Positions 39,246 to 44,290 of a stretch of DNA of 44,290 bases are shown piece by piece; within the stretch, counting starts at the first letter, position 1; every line of letters begins with the position of its first letter. The stretch comes from Methanosaeta sp. PtaU1.Bin060. GTDB lineage: Archaea; Halobacteriota; Methanosarcinia; Methanotrichales; Methanotrichaceae. Both the position numbers and the translations under genes were made by a program. The notes under the pieces were generated by a model, which saw only the letters and a list, made by a program, of their open reading frames with translations, did no database searches and was not told where the DNA came from. The DNA lies in contig MVRK01000002.1 of the NCBI GenBank assembly GCA_002067365.1, forward strand, positions 1 to 44,290, in the 5' to 3' direction.

Positions 39246-40214
39246 TCAAACAGCCCTCATTTTCTCTCTCAGTGCTTGGGATAATCCTGGATACTTTCTC
39301 GCCACCGCCTCATCCAGCAGAGAGCTGGCCTCCTGGCTCATTGAGAACTCTGGCATGGTCTTGCGCAGGTATTTGAAGACGGCATAGGCATAAGGTGACC
39401 AGACTGTGAGCTTTGGGTTCTTCATAGCTTCTATAGCTGCTCGATTCAAAATATCCATATCGAAATTGCCGCTGTTCGATTCGTTTGCTTCAGGTCGAGC
39501 CGTTCCCCTCTCGAATGCCAAATTCCTGGCCAGCTCAGGATATTTTCTTGCTACGGAATCTTCCAGCAACAATCGGGCATCGTCGCTTATTGAGAACTCC
39601 GGGATGGTCTTTTTATTGTACTTCAAAACTGCTGACGATATTGGTGAATAGATACCTATTCTCGGATTCCGCCTAGCGTCCTCGATGGCGGATTCCATTG
39701 CCTTCTCATTAAGACTTAAACCTCTTAAGTATTCAGGTTTTTCTGTGGTTAAGACTTTAGAGTCTTTACTTATCACTTCAGACTTAAGACTTAGTTCTGG
39801 AGTGTGTCCTGTCTTAACTCTTAAGTCGCCCTCTTCATTCTCTGAAGTTAAGTCTTGAGATTCTCCAGGCTTATCTATTAACTCTTCAGTCTTAACTTCA
39901 GACTTAAGAGTTAAATCTTCAGAAGGTTCAGGTTTAATTCCTAAGTTACCCTCTTTAGCCTCTTGACTAAAGACTTTAGTTTCTTTAGGTTTATCTATTA
40001 AGTCTTCAGTTTTTCCTTTAGACTTAATACTTAACTCTTCAGATAATTCAGCCTTAACTTTAGAATCGGCCTCTTTAGCCTCTGAACTTAATACTTCATA
40101 CTCTTTAGTCTTAACTATTAAGTTATTACTTAAACCATTTAAGTCGCCCCATTCCTCAGCATCTTCAGAGAACAGGTCCTCTGCCTTATCTCCCAGAGCC
40201 TTCTTGACGGTCAT
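39246..40214 (-). CDS. ParA partner protein with acidic repeats and a tandem C-terminal domain (322 aa)
   Basis: Translationally coupled to ParA by a TAATG overlap, so it is the likely ParB-like partner, though no ParB motif is present. Residues about 30-165 are acidic repeats of 38-42 residues (SEELSIKSKGKTEDLIDKP, SEDLTLKSEVKTEELIDKP and a third). Residues 170-230 and 255-315 are two copies of one domain: IYSPISSAVLKYNKKTIPEF-SISDDARLLLEDSVARKYPE and VWSPYAYAVFKYLRKTMPEF-SMSQEASSLLDEAVARKYPG. Their helix pattern resembles an archaeal histone fold (S-D-D-A-R before a long helix), which is only a suggestion. Function by context is DNA segregation. Confidence 0.7.
   Translation of the reverse strand: MTVKKALGDKAEDLFSEDAEEWGDLNGLSNNLIVKTKEYEVLSSEAKEADSKVKAELSEELSIKSKGKTEDLIDKPKETKVFSQEAKEGNLGIKPEPSEDLTLKSEVKTEELIDKPGESQDLTSENEEGDLRVKTGHTPELSLKSEVISKDSKVLTTEKPEYLRGLSLNEKAMESAIEDARRNPRIGIYSPISSAVLKYNKKTIPEFSISDDARLLLEDSVARKYPELARNLAFERGTARPEANESNSGNFDMDILNRAAIEAMKNPKLTVWSPYAYAVFKYLRKTMPEFSMSQEASSLLDEAVARKYPGLSQALREKMRAV
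39720..40140. repeat. TTAAG-type DNA repeats inside the ParA partner gene
   Basis: The acidic repeat region is coded by DNA crowded with CTTAAG/TTAACT words. The 13-mer ACTTAAGAGTTAA occurs at 39902-39914 and inverted at 39814-39826, and the same 13-mer recurs upstream of ParA at 40978-40990. Close variants (GACTTAAGACTTAG at 39781, TTAAGTCTTCAG at several places) follow. The clustering seems stronger than protein repeats alone need, so the DNA may be a binding site. Confidence 0.6.
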
Positions 40215-40963
40215 TATCCGATCACCTCATTGGCCAGTTGTTCGTAAGCCAAGGCTCCTGGAGAATCAGGCTCGTGCAGGGAGATGGGTTTGCCGTGGCT
40301 GGGGGCTTCGGCCAACTTCACGCTTCGGGGTATGATCGTCTTGTAGACCTCATCCTTGAAGTGTCCTCTCACCTGCTCAGCCACCTCTTTGCTGAGGTTG
40401 GTCCTGGCATCGTACATGGTCAATAGATAGCGCCGTTTTATGCTACTGCCTAGGAGCCTCTCCTCTACCATTTTGATGATCTTCAGGAGCTGGCTCATGC
40501 CCTCCATGGCAAAGTACTCGGTCTGCACGGGGATTATCAGGGTGTTGCAGGCCACGAGGGAGTTAAGTGTGAGTATGCCCAGGCTTGGCGGGGTGTCGAT
40601 AAGGATGTAGTCATAGCCGTTGAGTGCCTTCAGCTTCATCTTGATGATGGTCTCTCTTCCTGGTTGGCTAACCAGTCCCTGTTCGGCAGCAGAGAGATTC
40701 ATGTTGGCAGGGGCGATGTCTAGGCCGGGAGCGACCTCGGTAATGATGATCTCGGCCAATTCCAGGTCGTCCACCATGACGTTGTATATCGTTTTGTCCA
40801 GCTTTCTCTTCTTCACGCCCAAACTGGTGGTGGCAGCTCCCTGGGGGTCTAAATCAATTAGAAGCGTTCGCCTCCCTTTCTGAGCGAGATAGGCTGATAG
40901 GTTGACTGCAGTTGTCGTTTTCCCGCAGCCACCCTTCTGGTTCGCTACAGATATTACCTCCAT
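40214..40963 (-). CDS. parA: ParA/Soj-type partition ATPase (249 aa)
   Basis: The deviant Walker A KGGCGKTTTAVNLSAYLAQK (residue 10), the switch ALNGYDYILIDTPPSLGILT with Walker B-like Asp, and VQTEYFAMEGMSQLL define a Soj/ParA ATPase. Length is typical of chromosomal or plasmid ParA without an N-terminal DNA-binding domain. It forms ATP-dependent dimers on DNA and moves the partner-bound site. ATG 40963 follows an array of TTAAG repeats without a clear ribosome site, so the mRNA may be short-leadered. It is first in an operon with the partner gene. Confidence 0.92.
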   Translation of the reverse strand: MEVISVANQKGGCGKTTTAVNLSAYLAQKGRRTLLIDLDPQGAATTSLGVKKRKLDKTIYNVMVDDLELAEIIITEVAPGLDIAPANMNLSAAEQGLVSQPGRETIIKMKLKALNGYDYILIDTPPSLGILTLNSLVACNTLIIPVQTEYFAMEGMSQLLKIIKMVEERLLGSSIKRRYLLTMYDARTNLSKEVAEQVRGHFKDEVYKTIIPRSVKLAEAPSHGKPISLHEPDSPGALAYEQLANEVIG

Positions 40964-40965
40964 GG

Positions 40966-41075
40966 TATTAAGTGATGACTTAAGAGTTAATAGGCTTAAC
41001 TATTAACTGATCTCTCTAGGTCTTAAGACTTAAAACTTAATAGTTAAGAATGGTAAGTATTAACTGTAGGGTCTT
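40966..41075. promoter_or_regulatory. TTAAG repeat array upstream of parA (operator or centromere-like site)
   Basis: ACTTAAGAGTTAA (40978-40990), CTTAACTATTAA (40995-41006), TCTTAAGACTTAA (41021-41033) and ACTTAATAGTTAA (41035-41047) follow one another with few bases between, then TATTAACT. They share the 13-mer found in the partner gene. An array right before parA is a good candidate for the partner's binding site and autoregulatory operator. Confidence 0.6.
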
Positions 41076-41217
41076 AATTCTATCCGCTATAGTAGCTGGC
41101 GATTTGCTGTCCCTTCAGATAGAATTCGAGGATAACGCGGGCAATTATACCACCTCCCTTGCGAGATCTTCCTGGGAGCTTTGCCAAAGCTTTCGGCCGT
41201 CTCTGCGGCAAGATTGT

Positions 41218-41689
41218 CTATGATATCTCTTCTGTATGTCGAAGAATGTCATAGATCGCTTCTGTAGGACTAGTTGTAGCCTCTCCTCTGGTCTGCAGTT
41301 TTTCTCTTGGCCACTTCTCCCCCTCTCGCACCCATTCCCTAATCCCCATAGTCAGCGCTGCCATGGAGAGTTCGAGGGCGTTGAAGTCAAGGCCGCACAC
41401 ATAGGCACTCCCACAGACCTCTTCAAGCCCCTCTCAGCCTTCGCCAACCGCCAGGGTGGAGGCGTTTCTGCTCTTCGGCCTGGGTGAAGACGCCAGCTTC
41501 AAGGTCGTGGGCGTAGGCAATCCCCGCAAGCTCCAGGAGGACCTCAGCGGCCTGGCAGCCCAAATGGAGCCGCCTCTTCGCCCATGCTTCTCTATAAGAG
41601 GAGATCGAGGCCTTACTTTGAGCATTAAAATAATGCTGAAGACCATTCTTATACAACGTCGCCAAGCAAAAAATAGGAGTAATCCTCAC
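41218..41689 (-). pseudogene. Frameshifted gene of unknown function
   Basis: Two minus-strand frames look like parts of one protein: 41689-41423 (SSYREAWAKRRLHLGCQAAE, VLLELAGIAYAHDLEAGVFT, AEEQKRLHPGG) and 41400-41218 (VCGLDFNALELSMAALTMGI, REWVREGEKWPREKLQ, TEAIYDILRHTEEIS). One base lost or gained near 41425-41435 would join them. The product is not recognised. Its last codons (AIYDIL) have a decayed echo in DNA at 11636-11665. Confidence 0.45.
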
Positions 41690-42019
41690 TGAGGCTGTCT
41701 AATCGATCTATTTTGTAAGCCTGGGCTCTGGTAGCATATACTTCCTCAAATCCCTAACGCCGCCCTCTTGGGTCGTGAATCAGTTATAGGTTTGAATTTT
41801 GACCTACATGAAATTATAGCGTTATCAGGATGCTGATTATCTTAGGATGATCGTGAGTGGAGCGTGTCCATATGATCGCTCTCCACAAGTGAGTACCAAA
41901 AACTCCAACCTATTTTTGGATTACGACCGGCTATCCTGAAGAGTTCTTTCTGGGAGATTGACACAGGGCTTTATTTGAGAGAGGGTTATGATAAATGCTT
42001 ATCCCTTTACCCACAGAAT
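41690..42019. other. Intergenic stretch, no gene seen
   Basis: AT-rich DNA without a supportable open frame. A partial hairpin (GTGGAGCG near 41855 with CGCTCTCCAC near 41877) is the only structure I see; it could be a weak terminator between the frameshifted gene and the DUF655 gene, which reads toward it. Confidence 0.4.
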
Positions 42020-42311
42020 TTAGCGAGGAGCCTCTTTAGTAGTAAAAGTTCTATATTTTATCTCTTCATCCATCAGCTCCATCTCAATCCTTTTTGCAAT
42101 TTTTCCTTCTGGATCGCTAAGTCTTTTAACTCGGCTAGTCAAATCGTTGAAGCTTTTGAAAGGTTCTTTTTCTCGCTCCTTAATTATTGCACGAGATATC
42201 TCATTACCGATACCGTCTAAAAGTTGAAAAGAATTTCTCCGTCGCGAAATATATTTTGGATTATTAAAGAATTCAATAAAACTGGCTTCTCTATATATTA
42301 CTATTTTTCTT
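42020..42311 (-). pseudogene. DUF655 gene, 3' part, cut off by IS copy B
   Basis: Continuing the DUF655 frame past the IS gives IVIYREASFIEFFNNPKYIS, then SFQLLDGIGNEISRAIIKER, EKEPFKSFNDLTSRVKRLSD and PEGKIAKRIEMEL, ending at TAA (42020-42022). This is the FVEFFN and LLPGIGKK-type helix-hairpin-helix end of DUF655 proteins. The reading frame joins exactly to the 5' part when the IS and one copy of the 5-base duplication are removed. Confidence 0.88.
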
Positions 42312-43466
42312 GAGGATTCCTATAAACTTACCCTAGGCAACAATATGGAAAAGTTTATATACTAATAATACTATTTTATAGTATGGATTCTTTTACTACA
42401 TGGATACTGCGAGGGCTTAATGCTAAGCAGGAGAAGTCTAGGCTCTCACAGATATCGGATTTAATAGACTGGGCGCCATTTCGTCGTATCCTCGAAGAAA
42501 TGTATGACAATAAGAGCGAAAGGGGCGGAAGACCTAACTGTGACGTTATTCTGATGTTCAAAATTCTAATACTTCAACAGTGGTACGGCTTAAGCGATCT
42601 GGAAGTTGAAAGACAAATGGCTGACCGCATATCTTTTATGGCCTTTCTCGGTTTTCCAGATCCGTTCCCCGATTCCAGAACCATCTGGTTATTCAGAGAG
42701 CGAATGGCAAAAACAGGAACAGATAAGCAGGTATGGGTTGAACTTCAAAGACAGTTGGATGCAAAAGGTTTGAAGGTTAGACGCGGAATTGCTCAAGACG
42801 CTACATTCATTGAAGCAGATCCAGGATCATCAGAATCAAAGAAGCAACGCGGCAATGAAGCCAAGACACGTCGCAGCAAAGATGGTACTTGGGGCAAAAA
42901 GGGCAATGAATCCCACTTTGGATATAAGCTGCATCAAACGACGGATATTGATTATTGCTTAATACGCGATATAGAGACTTCTACGGCATCCTTACACGAT
43001 AGTCAGGTTGATCTGTCTATCCAAGGAATACCCGTTTTTAGAGATAGGGGCTACTTCGGCGTGAAGCCTAAGGGTATCGATTTTACAATGAAGCGCAGAA
43101 CCACTGACCAACCGCTTTCTGAACTCGATAAAGAACGTAATAGGTTGATCAGCAGTCTCAGATCACCTGTTGAGAGGCCCCATGCTATCATAAAGAGAGT
43201 CTTTGGGGCTGGGAGAGTGCTGGTTACCACAGTCAAAAGAGTTGGTGTCAAAATGATGGTTACGGCGTTCGCTTTTAACCTCTATCAGCTCTGCACGCTG
43301 AAAAATGCCACCATCATTTGAACCTAGCGGAAGCTATCAAAGAATGACCAAGAAAGATGACGAAAAAGGAAAAAATGGAGATAAACGTGATAATTAGTCG
43401 CATAATGTGTATTTAGGCGCAAATTTATAATAAAACCTTCTCACTGGTGAGTAAATAGGAATCCTC
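42312..43466 (+). mobile_element. Intact IS5-family insertion sequence (copy B)
   Basis: Terminal inverted repeats GAGGATTCCTAT (42312-42323) and ATAGGAATCCTC (43455-43466) are perfect over 12 bases. The flanks carry a 5-base direct repeat TTCTT at 42307-42311 and 43467-43471, the target duplication. It holds one complete transposase and lies inside the DUF655 gene. It is related to copy A (GAG-ATTCC ends) but clearly a different IS. Confidence 0.93.
42383..43321 (+). CDS. IS5-family transposase (DDE)
   Basis: A full-length 312-residue transposase with GGRPNCDVILMFKILILQQW, ADRISFMAFLGFPD, the DATFIEADPG Asp near residue 146, TRRSKDGTWGKKGN, the DRGYFGVKPKG Asp near residue 224 and the SPVERPHAIIKRVFG Glu. 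It is only moderately similar to the transposase of copy A. A TATA-like TATATACTAATAAT lies before ATG. Ends in TGA. Confidence 0.92.
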   Translation: MDSFTTWILRGLNAKQEKSRLSQISDLIDWAPFRRILEEMYDNKSERGGRPNCDVILMFKILILQQWYGLSDLEVERQMADRISFMAFLGFPDPFPDSRTIWLFRERMAKTGTDKQVWVELQRQLDAKGLKVRRGIAQDATFIEADPGSSESKKQRGNEAKTRRSKDGTWGKKGNESHFGYKLHQTTDIDYCLIRDIETSTASLHDSQVDLSIQGIPVFRDRGYFGVKPKGIDFTMKRRTTDQPLSELDKERNRLISSLRSPVERPHAIIKRVFGAGRVLVTTVKRVGVKMMVTAFAFNLYQLCTLKNATII

Positions 43467-44290
43467 TTCTTATCTCTAAATATAAGCGTTGTTTTGCAGC
43501 GTTGCTTAACTGATGGTATTTGATCCTGCGGTTGACATGGTCTATCACATCTCGCTCCCCAGTGCCTATATAGACCCTGGCGCCAACGGCAGGCACAACG
43601 CCCTCCTTGGGGGTCATCTCCATCAGGAAAAAGCAGGCTTCGCCTACTCCCTGGACCAGAGGTTGCTTCTTGGAGCTCTTTGATTCAGGAGCGCGTCCAT
43701 AGGGGAGGTAATCGAGAACTATAGCTACTTCTTCCTTCTTCGGAGGACTCACACAAGGAAAGGAAACAGAATCTATAGTTTCTGATTCGTTTATAACTTG
43801 TGATATTCTTTTGGCAGCACGTGCTTTCTGTACGTTGCCCAAAAGATAATCCAAATCGACATTTTTTTCGATATTGTCTGGATCCATTTTCGAAAAATTA
43901 TTTTTACTCTTTTGATTCATTGCGCCGTTAATTGGCTCTTCATTAACCTTATTCGTATTCGAAAAATTTATCTTATTATTTATATTACTACGTTCGATGT
44001 CAGAATAATTGAGATTATTGGCTTTTAGTTCTAAATGATTACTTACATATTCTTGTTTTATTTTATTTATCGATGAATTTTTAATGTAACTTATATTCTT
44101 TTGGATCGATTGAGGTGATCGATTTACCTGAACATCTAGTGAATGTTCGTTCTTCAAATTTATTAAATCTCTGCTAAGTTTATCCTCGTAGACGTCATAA
44201 TGTTTTCTAAAACTATCATAGGTAGGATATAAAACCTTCCAATATCTGTCCTCACGATTGTATTCAAATAAAAGAGCTTCTGTTTTCGAG
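43467..44290 (-). pseudogene. DUF655 gene, 5' part (open at the window edge), truncated by IS copy B
   Basis: The frame is open from the right edge (residues EYNREDRYWKVLYPTYDSFR at the edge side), so the TTG at 44157 is not the start. An Asn/Ser/Lys-rich, low-complexity stretch of about 120 residues follows. The last 75 residues are the DUF655 core: EVAIVLDYLPYGRAPESKSS, PLVQGVGEACFFLMEMTPKE, VYIGTGERDVIDHVNRRIKY. DUF655 proteins are archaeal, predicted nucleic-acid-binding proteins of unknown role, usually near 180-200 residues; this one is far longer at its N-terminus. The IS supplies seven foreign residues and a TGA. Confidence 0.85.

Noticed and set aside
39720-40140. CRISPR-like array
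   Set aside because: The repeats are irregular in length and spacing, code for acidic protein repeats, and there are no unique spacers.

Overview
The window looks like part of a methanogenic archaeal genome, probably Methanosarcinales and possibly Methanothrix/Methanosaeta-like. This rests on an archaeal DUF655 gene, a DUF2206-type membrane protein, archaeal winged-helix and ribbon-helix-helix regulators, AT-rich TATA-like promoters combined with Shine-Dalgarno sites, and methanogen-like IS elements. The assignment is inference; there is no rRNA, tRNA or methanogenesis gene. TAG ends at least nine genes, so routine pyrrolysine decoding is not suggested.

Layout. (1) 1-8.9 kb is AT-rich host DNA: the end of a DUF362 gene, a Gfo/Idh/MocA oxidoreductase, about 1.6 kb of IS debris (ISL3 and IS5 remnants), then a surface-glycan block on the minus strand (flippase, large DUF2206-like membrane protein, IS630 remnant, GT4 glycosyltransferase). 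(2) An intact IS5-family element (8986-10136) sits exactly at the border with a GC-richer block and truncates an ArdC-like gene. (3) 10.1-14.4 kb is an accessory/early region: SWIM zinc-finger operon, palindrome-rich non-coding DNA, RHH regulator with operator-like repeats, a zinc-ribbon gene with an in-frame amber codon, and an ASCH protein. (4) 14.4-30.9 kb is a head-and-packaging module of a tailed-virus (HK97-type) provirus, transcribed leftwards: small terminase, large terminase, portal, prohead protease, scaffold, decoration, major capsid, connector, holin, then a beta-helix, Ig-like and beta-propeller fibre set. (5) 31-38.8 kb holds small early-type genes, iteron-like repeats beside a coiled-coil protein, several regulators and a secreted nuclease. 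(6) 39.2-41.1 kb holds ParA and a translationally coupled partner gene whose DNA is full of TTAAG repeats. (7) 41.2-44.3 kb is a frameshifted gene and a DUF655 gene interrupted by a second intact IS5-family element.

The most unusual points are in the viral module. The large terminase carries an intein whose HNH/zinc-finger endonuclease lies in a different reading frame from the splicing domains, with both frames open. The terminase is also split: its ATPase and nuclease domains are separate genes about 2 kb apart, with a secreted carbohydrate-binding/alpha-barrel cargo gene between them. The prohead protease is fused to a uracil-DNA-glycosylase-like domain, and the protease-scaffold junction is frameshifted. 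No tail tube, sheath, terminator or tape-measure gene is seen, and no integrase. ParA plus iteron-like repeats suggests a plasmid-like lifestyle (a phage-plasmid) or a decayed provirus next to a host partition locus.
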